Positions 1 through 7,128 of a DNA stretch of 64,000 bases are shown here, one piece after another (position 1 is the first letter of the stretch; every line of letters starts with the position of its first letter). The position numbers and the translations under genes are program-made. This stretch comes from DASRSS01 sp963799045 (lineage in GTDB: Bacteria > Actinomycetota > Actinomycetes > Mycobacteriales > Jatrophihabitantaceae), in the NCBI GenBank assembly GCA_963799045.1, contig CAWCVN010000007.1, forward strand, positions 779,594-843,593. The letters are read 5' to 3'. The notes beneath the pieces were generated by a model. The model saw only the letters and a list, made by a program, of their open reading frames with translations, was not told the origin of the DNA and did not search any database.

Positions 1-296
1 TGGACGTGCTCGTCGTCGGCCGGGCGGTACGACGGCGCGCCGTGGCCCAGGTGCGTGTGCTTCACCAGCCCGAGCTCTTCCAACAGCTCGAGGGTCCGGT
101 AGACGGTGGCGACATCGACGCCGTCGACGGTCTCGCTGACCTGCTCGGGGGTCGCGTGCCGCAACGCGCGGACCGCGCCGAGCACCTTCTCCCGCTGCGC
201 CGTGACGCGCAGGCCTCGCGCCCGCAGCTCGGCGGCGAGGTCGGAACCGACCGCGTCCGGTGCGTGCGCGCTGTGGTGGTCGTGGGAAACCGGCAT
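1..296 (-). CDS. Fur-family regulator (Zur/FurB type), C-terminus cut by window edge
   Basis: Reading the minus strand from an ATG at 296 gives a protein with a His-rich start (HDHHSAH), then a winged helix with the Fur signature TPEQVSETVDGVDVATVYR followed by LELLEELGLVKHTHLG. The DNA-binding half of a ferric/zinc-uptake regulator is complete. The metal-binding C-terminal half lies outside the window. Family knowledge says such proteins repress metal-uptake or peroxide-defence genes when metal-bound. The His-rich N-terminus and separation from katG make a zinc-type regulator somewhat more likely than FurA, but this is inference. It is divergent from pabC, with 28 bases between the two starts, so one short region must hold both promoters. 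Confidence 0.85.
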   Translation of the reverse strand, partial: MPVSHDHHSAHAPDAVGSDLAAELRARGLRVTAQREKVLGAVRALRHATPEQVSETVDGVDVATVYRTLELLEELGLVKHTHLGHGAPSYRPADDEHV

Positions 297-324
297 CGCC
301 GCCCATCGTAGGTAGCCTGACGCG

Positions 325-1176
325 GTGTCGGTAAGCCTGCTCGCCGTGCTCGGCGTCGGAGTCGTCGATTCTCAGTCGCCGGTCGTGCGCGCCGATGACC
401 CCGGACTCGCCCGCGGCGACGGCTGCTTCGAGGGCTGCCGGGTCCGGACGGACGAATCCGGGCGCAGCCGCGTGGACAAGCTCGACGCGCACCTGGCGCG
501 CATGGGTCGCTCCGCGGCGGCGCTCGGCATCGCGTTCGACGCCCACGCGTGGCAGGCGTTCGTCGCGGACACCCTGGGCCGCTGGACGCAGCCGGGTGAG
601 CGGGCCATGAAGCTGGTACTCACCCGCGGGCCGGTCGACGCCGAGCCGGTCGGGCTGCTCGTCCTCACCCCGTTGCCCGAGCAGTACCCGGCCCAGCGGC
701 GGGACGGGGTCGCGGTGATCACCCTGACTCGTGGCTACCCGACCGAGGCGTTCGCCGACGCGCCGTGGCTGCTCGGCGGCGTGAAGACGCTCTCCTACGC
801 GGTCAACATGGCCGCGCAGCGTGAAGCCGCCCGGCGGGACGCCGACGACGTGATCTTCCTCAGCACGCAGGGAGTGGTGCTCGAGGCGCCGACGAGCTCC
901 GTGGTGTGGGCGGTGGGCCGGACGCTGTTCACGACGCCGACCGGCGCCACCGGGATCCTCACCGGAACGACGCAGCACCTGCTGTTCGAACGTGCCGCAG
1001 CGACCGGTTGGCGCACCCAGGCGCGTGCCGCCCCGGTCGCCGAGTTGCACCGGGCCGACTCGCTGTGGCTCGTCGGCAGTGTGCGCGGCCCGGTCGACGT
1101 GGTCAGGATCGACGGCGAGCCACGCCCGCGCGACCTGGCGCGCACCGCGGAGCTGCGCGGCCTGTGCGGCTTCTGA
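325..1176 (+). CDS. pabC: Aminodeoxychorismate lyase (class IV aminotransferase fold)
   Basis: A 283-residue PLP enzyme expected to convert 4-amino-4-deoxychorismate to p-aminobenzoate and pyruvate for folate synthesis. The early RGDGCFEG motif (about 30-37) and the PLP-lysine segment GGVKTLSYAVN (Lys about 154) are class IV hallmarks, and the length fits PabC. The start is a GTG at 325, because the minus-strand regulator begins just upstream. Branched-chain or D-amino-acid aminotransferases share the fold, so substrate assignment rests on overall resemblance and on the parallel with Rv0812 in M. tuberculosis, which has the same downstream neighbours. A cytosolic enzyme. Confidence 0.8.
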   Translation: MSVSLLAVLGVGVVDSQSPVVRADDPGLARGDGCFEGCRVRTDESGRSRVDKLDAHLARMGRSAAALGIAFDAHAWQAFVADTLGRWTQPGERAMKLVLTRGPVDAEPVGLLVLTPLPEQYPAQRRDGVAVITLTRGYPTEAFADAPWLLGGVKTLSYAVNMAAQREAARRDADDVIFLSTQGVVLEAPTSSVVWAVGRTLFTTPTGATGILTGTTQHLLFERAAATGWRTQARAAPVAELHRADSLWLVGSVRGPVDVVRIDGEPRPRDLARTAELRGLCGF

Positions 1177-1247
1177 TCGAATTCCTTTGCCCCGCGACGG
1201 CGCAGCGACGTAGGTTTGCCCTACACGGGAAAGGAGGTGGTCCGAAG

Positions 1248-1286
1248 TTGAGTACTTATCGGACGCGTGAGGTGGCTGCCAGCTAG
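1248..1286 (+). CDS. 12-codon mini-ORF with extreme Shine-Dalgarno
   Basis: TTG at 1248 opens a 12-residue frame (MSTYRTREVAAS) ending at TAG 1284-1286. Directly upstream, GAAAGGAGGTGGTCC (1229-1243) is complementary to almost the entire 3' end of 16S rRNA (anti-SD region GGATCACCTCCTTTC), with one mismatch. Spacing to the TTG is normal for the core AGGAGG. Such a long pairing is far beyond what ordinary initiation needs. The peptide is too short for a family call. It sits alone between pabC and tetR and is followed by a large hairpin, so it may be a regulatory leader or part of a small structured RNA. Confidence 0.55.
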   Translation: MSTYRTREVAAS

Positions 1287-1379
1287 CCGCTGTACCAGCA
1301 ACGGACCTGCAGGGCACCCGATGTGCGAGCCCCGAGTCCGCGGTCTCCGCGGCGGCAAGCACTACCGGGCAGCCACCCG

Positions 1380-1437
1380 GCCCCCGAACCGTCGGCCCGT
1401 CCAGCCGATCCGCGCTCGCGCGGAGCAGTTCGGGGGC
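1380..1437 (+). terminator. Large hairpin after the mini-ORF
   Basis: GCCCCCGAAC (1380-1389) pairs perfectly with GTTCGGGGGC (1428-1437), and an inner CGCGCTCGCGCG-type hairpin lies between them. Only a weak T-rich stretch follows (TGCTTGTTGT). It could end the pabC/mini-ORF transcript or form the 3' part of a small structured RNA spanning about 1215-1445. Confidence 0.5.
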
Positions 1438-1531
1438 TGCTTGTTGTCCCGCCCGGTTCTCGCCGTCCTCGCCTTCGCGGGCAGCTGGCCGGATCAACGG
1501 TGCTCCCGCCGCCGCGGCTAGGCTCACGTCC

Positions 1532-2218
1532 ATGGCCGGCGAGGTACGCGACGGGCGTTCGACGCGGTGGGACCCGCACCGGCGCGAGCGGCGCATCGCG
1601 ATCATCACCGCCGCGATCAGCGCGATCGAGCAGTTCGGCCCGGATGCGCTGACGGCGCAGATCGCCCAGCAAGCCGGCGTGCCGCGCACCCACGTGTACC
1701 GCCACTTCGAGGGCAAGCAGGCGCTGGACCTGGCGGTGTCCCGACATGTCTCCGGCGAGCTGGGCCAGCGGATTCGCTCCGCGCTCACCTCACAGGACTC
1801 ACCGCGGCAGATGATCGCCGCGTCCATCGAGGCCCACCTGTCTTGGGTCGAGGAGCACCCCAACCTCTATCGCTTCCTCGCCCAGCACTCCTACACCGTC
1901 GCCACGACGGGAACGCCGGCCATCGACGACGCGAAAGCGGTGTTCGCGACCGAGCTGACCGCGCTGGTGCAGGCGTACATGCGCATGCTCGATCTCGACC
2001 CGGCGCCCGCCGAGCGCGTCGTCGTCGGCCTTGTCGGCATGGTCGACGCGACGGCGGCGTGGTGGCTCGAGCACCGCGAGAACAACCCCCTGCCGGAGCT
2101 GACCGCGGCGCTGACCTACGACGTGTGGGTGGTCATCGACGCGACCGCGCGCCTGCTGGGAGCCAGGCTCGACCCCGACCTGATCCTGCCTAAGCCACCC
2201 GATCCAGCCGCGCGTTGA
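1532..2218 (+). CDS. TetR-family transcriptional regulator
   Basis: A 228-residue protein with an N-terminal helix-turn-helix (about residues 25-70; IAQQAGVPRTHVYRHFEGKQAL) followed by an all-helical ligand-binding and dimerisation domain, as in TetR/AcrR repressors. The ligand is unknown. The ATG at 1532 puts the usual basic arm before the HTH. Its last 29 bases overlap the 3' end of the convergent nitrobindin-like gene. The target could be itself or neighbours; no clear inverted repeat stands out immediately upstream. Confidence 0.85.
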   Translation: MAGEVRDGRSTRWDPHRRERRIAIITAAISAIEQFGPDALTAQIAQQAGVPRTHVYRHFEGKQALDLAVSRHVSGELGQRIRSALTSQDSPRQMIAASIEAHLSWVEEHPNLYRFLAQHSYTVATTGTPAIDDAKAVFATELTALVQAYMRMLDLDPAPAERVVVGLVGMVDATAAWWLEHRENNPLPELTAALTYDVWVVIDATARLLGARLDPDLILPKPPDPAAR

Positions 2219-2723
2219 GATGCGGGGCGTACGGCTGCCCCGCCGGCGCCAGTTCGCTGACGTAGACCAGCTGATCGCCGACGATCGCGTACAGGCGCCG
2301 CTCGCCGTCGACCGGGCGCGCGCTCGGTGCCGGAACGGCGGAGATCGAGTGGACGTCCCACCGCTGCTGGCCGGCCACACCGGCGAACTGCAGCGCCTGG
2401 CCGGTGTTCGACGCCAGCACGATCTCGACGTCGTCCTGACCCGGACCCGGGCGCCAGAAGCCGCTCTCGCGCCACGCCTGCCGCAGCACGTTGCCCTCGT
2501 CGTCGAGCAGCCACGAGCGTGCCTCGTAGACGAGGAAGGGCCTGCCGTCGTGGGCGAAGCGCACCTGCTGGCCGTAGTTGAACCGCGACCCGCTGGAGGC
2601 GACCACCCCTTCACCGGCACCGCGCCAGGTTCCTACCAGCGGCAGCAGCGCCAGCAACGCGTCATGGATCGGGACACCCTCACGCAGGTCCGTCGTGTCC
2701 GGAACGGGCGCGAGCTCGCTCAT
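2190..2723 (-). CDS. Nitrobindin-like beta-barrel heme protein (FABP-like)
   Basis: A 177-residue protein with the family signature GTWRGAGEG (31-39) at the start of the barrel and a C-terminal segment APHLNARL carrying His168, the position expected for the heme-ligating histidine of nitrobindins. Known nitrobindins bind heme b in a small beta-barrel and interact with nitric oxide or peroxynitrite. Here that role is inferred from the motifs. The gene parallels Rv0813c in the related M. tuberculosis cluster. Its ATG overlaps the stop of the upstream 29-codon membrane ORF (ATGA), implying translational coupling. Confidence 0.8.
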   Translation of the reverse strand: MSELAPVPDTTDLREGVPIHDALLALLPLVGTWRGAGEGVVASSGSRFNYGQQVRFAHDGRPFLVYEARSWLLDDEGNVLRQAWRESGFWRPGPGQDDVEIVLASNTGQALQFAGVAGQQRWDVHSISAVPAPSARPVDGERRLYAIVGDQLVYVSELAPAGQPYAPHLNARLDRVA

Positions 2724-2809
2724 CTGTGCAGCCTGACGGCGGCGTACATCGTCGTCACCGCGATCGCAAGGAACGCGAGGACCAGGACCACCAGATACGC
2801 CGCTTCCAT
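2720..2809 (-). CDS. 29-residue single-pass membrane protein
   Basis: ATG at 2809 opens MEAAYLVVLVLAFLAIAVTT plus MYAAVRLHR, ending in TGA at 2722-2720, which overlaps the ATG of the nitrobindin-like gene. The peptide is one hydrophobic helix (about residues 3-24) with a basic tail, so N-out/C-in topology is expected. It does not resemble a known family I can name; it is KdpF-sized, but no kdp genes are nearby. The overlap and shared strand suggest co-translation with the heme protein. It could act as a membrane tether, or serve only as a coupling leader. Confidence 0.6.
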   Translation of the reverse strand: MEAAYLVVLVLAFLAIAVTTMYAAVRLHR

Positions 2810-2827
2810 GCCGTGGAGAATATCGCC

Positions 2828-3202
2828 ATGAGCCCGTCCCCGGTCCGCACCTTGGTTGTGAAATGCACGGCGGGCTCGGACGATCCGGAGCGCTGCTCGC
2901 AGGCGTTCACCACCGCGGCGACGGCATTGGCCGCCGGCGCGCGGGTGTCGCTGTGGTTGACCGGCGAAGCGGCGTGGCTGGCGACGCCCGGTCGTGCGGA
3001 GGCCTTCGCGCTGCCGCACGCGGCGCCGCTCGCCGAACTGCGCGACGCCGTGCTGGCCGGGGGCACGCTCACCGTGTGCACGCAGTGCGCGGCGCGGCGC
3101 GGGCTGGGCGAGGCGGACCTGGTCGCCGGAGCGAGGATCGCCGGCAGCGCCAGTTTCGTCGCAGAGATCCTCGAACCGGCAGCGCAGGCCATCGTGTACT
3201 GA
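2828..3202 (+). CDS. DsrE/DsrF-like small protein
   Basis: A 124-residue alpha/beta protein resembling DsrE-like sulfur-relay proteins. It has an N-terminal beta strand TLVVKCTAG, a central ARVSLWLTGEAAW segment and TVCTQCAARRG with a CxxC pair (Cys84, Cys87), where DsrE homologues carry their persulfide cysteine. The ATG at 2828 is preferred because it starts at the first strand. It converges on the DUF1416-sulfurtransferase operon and is divergent from the membrane ORF at 2809. A sulfur-handling role fits the neighbours but is inferred. Confidence 0.7.
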   Translation: MSPSPVRTLVVKCTAGSDDPERCSQAFTTAATALAAGARVSLWLTGEAAWLATPGRAEAFALPHAAPLAELRDAVLAGGTLTVCTQCAARRGLGEADLVAGARIAGSASFVAEILEPAAQAIVY

Positions 3203-3224
3203 GCGGACACGATCGCCTGCTGTC

Positions 3225-3266
3225 GGTCGGGGGCTTTCCGCCGGGACAGGCGGCGAGCCCCCGACC
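3225..3266. terminator. Bidirectional terminator
   Basis: GGTCGGGGGCT (3225-3235) pairs perfectly with AGCCCCCGACC (3256-3266) around a 20-base loop. It lies between two convergent genes, so it can end transcripts from both sides. Confidence 0.75.
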
Positions 3267-3269
3267 CGT

Positions 3270-3569
3270 TCAGCTCAGCTGGAGCGGGACCTCGACCAGG
3301 CCGGGCTCGCGGGCAACGACCTGCTTGCGTACCTTGCCGTCACGGTGCAGGACCGACAGCGTCCAGGTGCCCGGCGCGGCGAAGAACCGGAAGTCGCCGG
3401 TCGCGGAGGTCACGACCTCGGCGGTGAACTCGCCGCTGTCATCGAGCAGACGCACGTAGGCACCCGGGACCGGGGCGTCGCCCGTCGAGACGAGGCCGTA
3501 GATCACGGTCTCCTTCGTCAGGTCGGTACCGGCGGGCAGGGTCGGCGTCTGGGCAGGTGCTCCGCACAT
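3270..3569 (-). CDS. DUF1416 (SseC-like) protein
   Basis: A 99-residue protein starting MCGAPAQTP, with a transthyretin-like beta-sandwich pattern (VIYGLVSTGDAPVPGAYVRL, then TSATGDFRFFAAPGTWTLSVL). This family is regularly encoded directly behind actinobacterial thiosulfate sulfurtransferases, as sseC2 behind cysA2 in mycobacteria. One base separates it from the sulfurtransferase stop, so the two form one operon under the cysteine leader upstream. Its biochemical function is not established; a sulfur-metabolism role is inferred from this constant pairing. Confidence 0.85.
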   Translation of the reverse strand: MCGAPAQTPTLPAGTDLTKETVIYGLVSTGDAPVPGAYVRLLDDSGEFTAEVVTSATGDFRFFAAPGTWTLSVLHRDGKVRKQVVAREPGLVEVPLQLS

Positions 3570-3570
3570 C

Positions 3571-4404
3571 TCAGTTGCCCAACTCGATGGGAACGCCGAC
3601 CAGGGAGCCGTATTCGGTCCAGGAGCCGTCGTAGTTCTTCACGTCGGACTGGCCGAGCAGCTCGCGCAAGACGAACCAGGTGTGGCTGGAACGCTCGCCG
3701 ATCCGGCAGTAGGCGATGGTGCTCTTCGCGGAATCCAGCCCGGCCTGCTCGTACAGCGAGCGCAGCTCGTCGTCGGACTTGAAGGTGCCGTCCTCGTTCG
3801 CGGCCTTGCTCCACGGGACATTCAGCGCGCCGGGGATGTGCCCGGGACGCTGGCTCTGCTCCTGGGGCAGGTGCGCCGGGGCGAGCAGCTTGCCGCTGAA
3901 CTCGTCCGGCGAGCGGACGTCGATGAGGTTCTTGCCACCGATCGCCGACACGACCTCGTCGCGGAAGGCGCGGATCGAGGTGTCCTGGTCCTGGGCGCGG
4001 TACTGGGTCGCGGTACGGCTGACCGGCTCCTTGGACAGCTCCCGGCCGTCGAGTTCCCACTTCTTGCGGCCGCCGTCGAGGAGCTTGACGTCGGTATGGC
4101 CGTAGAGCTTGAAATACCAGTACGCGTACGCCGCGAACCAGTTGTTGTTCCCGCCGTACAGCACGACCGTGTCGTCGTTGGTGATGCCCTTGTCGGACAG
4201 CAGCTTCTCGAACTGCGCCTTGTCGACGAAGTCGCGGCGGACCGGGTCCTGCAGGTCGGTCTTCCAGTCCAGCTTGACGGCGCCGGCGATGTGGCCGCCG
4301 TCGTAGGCGGAGGTGTCTTCGTCGACCTCGACGAACACGACGCCGGGTGTGTTCAGGTTCTGTTCGGCCCATTCGGCCGAAACGAGCACGTCTGCGCGAG
4401 CCAT
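3571..4404 (-). CDS. cysA2: Thiosulfate sulfurtransferase (rhodanese), CysA2 type
   Basis: A 277-residue tandem-rhodanese protein. The N-terminal inactive domain runs from about 1-130 (LDWKTDLQDPVRRDFVD). The C-terminal domain carries the active loop YCRIGERSSH with catalytic Cys233. Rhodaneses transfer sulfane sulfur from thiosulfate to cyanide or thiols; in actinobacteria the CysA/SseC pair is tied to sulfur assimilation. The length matches the family. AGGAGAGATCC precedes the ATG. A Cys-rich leader peptide 67 bases upstream indicates control by cysteine supply. Confidence 0.92.
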   Translation of the reverse strand: MARADVLVSAEWAEQNLNTPGVVFVEVDEDTSAYDGGHIAGAVKLDWKTDLQDPVRRDFVDKAQFEKLLSDKGITNDDTVVLYGGNNNWFAAYAYWYFKLYGHTDVKLLDGGRKKWELDGRELSKEPVSRTATQYRAQDQDTSIRAFRDEVVSAIGGKNLIDVRSPDEFSGKLLAPAHLPQEQSQRPGHIPGALNVPWSKAANEDGTFKSDDELRSLYEQAGLDSAKSTIAYCRIGERSSHTWFVLRELLGQSDVKNYDGSWTEYGSLVGVPIELGN

Positions 4405-4470
4405 TGGATCTCTCCTAGGGATTGGGGAACTGCCTGTGCTGAAGCCACGCCGGCGGCGGGCGGGGGTACC

Positions 4471-4566
4471 TCAGTACACGGGACACAGGCAGCTACGCAC
4501 GCGGCACAGATCTACTGCGCGGCGCGACGTGAGCGCGACACTCACGGCGGAGAGCGGGATCCCCAT
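4471..4566 (-). CDS. Cysteine-responsive leader peptide (uORF)
   Basis: Minus-strand ATG at 4566 opens a 31-residue frame ending TSRRAVDLCRVRSCLCPVY, with three cysteines in the last 11 residues and the RR-x-VDLC-R motif seen in actinobacterial sulfur-gene leader peptides. It ends 67 bases before the sulfurtransferase start. A TANNNT element (TAGTCT, about 4580-4575) sits about 8 bases before the ATG, so the transcript may be leaderless. The expected logic is that cysteine shortage stalls ribosomes on the Cys codons and raises expression of the sulfur genes. Alternative start: GTG at 4545. A strong match to a known leader type, but the mechanism here is inferred. Confidence 0.75.
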   Translation of the reverse strand: MGIPLSAVSVALTSRRAVDLCRVRSCLCPVY

Positions 4567-4614
4567 GGCGGACAGACTACTGGCAGGGGCAAACCGGGCC
4601 ACGGCAGGCCGCGC

Positions 4615-5370
4615 TCACACCGCGGGCTCGGCCTCGGGGTCGCCGCTGCCCGACGCCCCCGGCTGCGCCCTCAGCACGGCGGCCGATGCCGACGCGTGCA
4701 CCATCAGGCCGGCGCCGGTCGGCTCGAGGTCATCCACCCGCAGCCCCCACGGCAGCCGCGGCAGCGGGAACGAGACGTTCAGCCCCGGCAACAGCTGGCC
4801 CAGCACGAGCGCGGTGACGCTCAGCCCGGCCACCGACGGATGCGTCACCTGCAGCCACACCGCGTTGCCCTCGACGCTCAGCCGCGCCCGCCCGCTCACC
4901 CGTGCCAGCTGGCTGATGCCGGGCACCGGCACGGCCGCGGTGGCCACGAGGTGGCCACCGGCGAACTCCAGGATCAGCCCCGGCACCCGGCTGGCCCGCG
5001 CGATCTCGACGTAGGGCACCAGCAGGCGGCCGACGACGCGCTCGCACGGCACCTCGCGGATGCGCCTGGCGACCAGCGCGCGCGGCGGCAGCCAGACGTT
5101 GGCCAGCCGCGCCTCGAGGGTCGCGCCGGCGAACTGGCCGACCCGCAGCCCGCGACCGGAGATCTCGACGTCGCGGTACCGGCCCCTCAGCGCCTGCGTC
5201 AGGAACGGCGCCGCGTGCAGGCGGACGCTCGGCGCGTCGGCGAATTGCGGCGCGAGAAACGCCGCGGCACGACGCTCGGCGAACGCCGCGATGCTGCTGT
5301 CGGCCAGGCCGGCCACGACGGCGGCCAACGCCAGAACCGCGAGGACGATGAGCGCGATCCAGAGCAGCAC
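4615..5370 (-). CDS. lmeA: DUF2993 lipid-binding protein, LmeA-like
   Basis: A 251-residue protein with an N-terminal hydrophobic anchor or signal (LLWIALIVLAVLALAAVVAG) followed by a DUF2993 domain (LHAAPFLTQALRGRYRDVEI, then GLRVGQFAGATLEARL and LTVSVEG-type strands). In mycobacteria LmeA (Rv0817c) is a periplasmic protein of this family needed for lipomannan elongation. The same neighbours here (sulfurtransferase before, GlnR after) support orthology. The C-terminal tail is low-complexity (GASGSGDPEAEPAV). The exact lipid substrate cannot be inferred from sequence. Confidence 0.75.
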   Translation of the reverse strand: MLLWIALIVLAVLALAAVVAGLADSSIAAFAERRAAAFLAPQFADAPSVRLHAAPFLTQALRGRYRDVEISGRGLRVGQFAGATLEARLANVWLPPRALVARRIREVPCERVVGRLLVPYVEIARASRVPGLILEFAGGHLVATAAVPVPGISQLARVSGRARLSVEGNAVWLQVTHPSVAGLSVTALVLGQLLPGLNVSFPLPRLPWGLRVDDLEPTGAGLMVHASASAAVLRAQPGASGSGDPEAEPAV

Positions 5371-5388
5371 AGCCGTGGCCGAACCGGT

Positions 5389-6264
5389 TTAGGCCCGAAG
5401 GGCGAGGCAGAGCAGGAAGCCGATCGGTGCCAGCCAGGCGATCGGCGCCAGCGCCGCGAGCACCGGACGGGCCCGAGCGGCGACGCGGTGGGCGTCCTCG
5501 CCGGCCACCGCGACGTTGTGCTCGACGAATGCCGTCGCGACGGCGAACAGTGCGATGAGCGCACCGAGCGCGGCCCCGAGGAACGCTCCGCGACCGTTCT
5601 GCAGCCCGGCCGAGGGGTGGGACTGCAGCAGTAGGTAGCCCAGCGAGCCGCCGAGCCCCGTGGATGCCGCGACCGCCAGCAGGCCGCGCGGCACGTCGGG
5701 GTCGAACCTGGGGGCGGCGACGACCAGGTCGACGAGGTAGCCGACCACGAGTGCGCCCGCCGCGATCACGACGACCCCGAAGACGACCTGGGGGCCGGCC
5801 TGCCGGCCGAACTCGTGCCGAAGTTGCAGCAGCGCCGGCAACGCGGTCACGGCGAGGACCAGCAGGCCGATCCCACCCAGTGACTCGACAACCCGGGTAC
5901 GGGCCGCGCCCCGGATGAGCTGGTGCACGAACATCACCGGGACGGCGAGCGCGAAGACGATCAGCAACGTGCCGAGGCGGCTTCCCGGCCAGACCGACAC
6001 GCAGACGTCGCCGCCCGCGGAGGCGAGCGCCGCCACCACGACCGCGCCCCGGCGGCCGGGCAGGGCCGTGCCGGCCACCCAGGCCAGGACCAGCACACCC
6101 TGAGTCACCGCGATCGCCACGACAAGCGCGGTCGCCCCGATGCGGGCGGTCGTGGCGAGACCGATGCCGGCCAGCACGGCCACCGCAAGCGAAGCGGTCA
6201 GGTTCGGCCCGGGCTCTCCGGCGGTAGCGGCCCCCTGCTCGGCGGCGTCACTCACGCGAGTCAT
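5389..6264 (-). CDS. Polytopic membrane protein of unknown function
   Basis: About 291 residues from ATG 6264, with seven to eight hydrophobic segments (for example LAVAVLAGIGLATTARIGA, GTLLIVFALAVPVMFVHQLI, VVFGVVVIAAGALVVGYLVD and a C-terminal ALAPIAWLAPIGFLLCLAL). I do not recognise a named family; it resembles the hypothetical integral membrane proteins found beside lmeA in actinomycetes. Its 5' end overlaps the 3' end of the hydrolase gene (stop at 6248), so hydrolase, this gene and lmeA are probably one operon. An in-frame ATG at 6282 is possible but less likely. Confidence 0.7.
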   Translation of the reverse strand: MTRVSDAAEQGAATAGEPGPNLTASLAVAVLAGIGLATTARIGATALVVAIAVTQGVLVLAWVAGTALPGRRGAVVVAALASAGGDVCVSVWPGSRLGTLLIVFALAVPVMFVHQLIRGAARTRVVESLGGIGLLVLAVTALPALLQLRHEFGRQAGPQVVFGVVVIAAGALVVGYLVDLVVAAPRFDPDVPRGLLAVAASTGLGGSLGYLLLQSHPSAGLQNGRGAFLGAALGALIALFAVATAFVEHNVAVAGEDAHRVAARARPVLAALAPIAWLAPIGFLLCLALRA

Positions 6265-7072
6265 CGTCGCAGACGGCGGCACCAGCTCCCGCGGCGCCGA
6301 CGGTCACAGCGCGGCGGAGCCAGTCGGCGATCTCCGTGACCAGCTCCGGTGTCGTCGCCGTCTCGGCGTGGCCCATGCCCGGCCGCAACCACAGGTCGGC
6401 CCCGGGCGCTGCGTCGGCCAGCGCGCGGAAGTGCGCCACGGGGAAGTAGTGGTCCTCGTCGCCGTGCACGATCAGCAGGGGTGTCGGCGCGATCGCCGCG
6501 GCGACCTCGGCAGGCGCCTCCGGCAGGTGCGCCGCCCAGCCGCCGGGCGCGATGCGGGTGCGCCGCAGGACGCGGGTCAGCAGCCGACCGGTCCGCGACT
6601 CGCACATCCAGTGCACGATCCGCATCGGGCGGGTGCCGCGTTCGAACCAGGTACCCGGAGAACTCACGGAGACGACGGCGTCGGCGTCCCCGCCCAGGCC
6701 GGCGTGGCGCAGCACGGCCGAGCCGCCCATCGACCAGCCCAGGACGGCGACGTGCCCGTAACCGTGCTCACGCAGCCAGGCCACCGCCGCCGCGACGTCG
6801 TGCCGCTCGTCGTCGCCAGCCGTGCACCGGCCCGACGAGCGGCCGTGGCCGCGCAGGTCCGGCGCGAGCACCCCGAAGCCCCGCTCGCGCAGCGATCGGC
6901 AGATCGCAGCCACGTGCGGCTTGCGAGCGGACCCGGTGAAGCCGTGCGCCACCACGCAGCCGACGTCACGCACGCCGGCGTCCCAGTGCAACGCCGACAG
7001 CGCCACGCCGTCGTCGGTGGTGAGCGCGACTCGAGTAACTGCGGACACGACAGCTATTCTTGTCGCACCCAA
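6248..7072 (-). CDS. Alpha/beta-hydrolase
   Basis: A 274-residue hydrolase with the complete triad context: oxyanion region VVAHGFTGS, nucleophile elbow LGWSMGGSA, acid HGDEDHYFP and base GMGHAE. APDLRGHGRSS is typical of esterases or lipases. Substrate unknown. It is divergent from glnR; the two coding regions are only about 56 bases apart, so one promoter region serves both. The downstream overlap with the membrane protein gene points to co-transcription. Confidence 0.85.
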   Translation of the reverse strand: MGATRIAVVSAVTRVALTTDDGVALSALHWDAGVRDVGCVVAHGFTGSARKPHVAAICRSLRERGFGVLAPDLRGHGRSSGRCTAGDDERHDVAAAVAWLREHGYGHVAVLGWSMGGSAVLRHAGLGGDADAVVSVSSPGTWFERGTRPMRIVHWMCESRTGRLLTRVLRRTRIAPGGWAAHLPEAPAEVAAAIAPTPLLIVHGDEDHYFPVAHFRALADAAPGADLWLRPGMGHAETATTPELVTEIADWLRRAVTVGAAGAGAAVCDDDSRE

Positions 7073-7128
7073 GTCACCCGGGCAGCGCGGCCTCCGGTGA
7101 GTCCGTTCGGGCGTTACGGGAGGCGCGC

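Noticed and set aside
3682..5634. A 650-codon plus-strand open frame over the sulfurtransferase/lmeA genes
   Set aside because: It is antisense to well-recognised genes and has no family-like sequence; long shadow frames are expected at this GC content.
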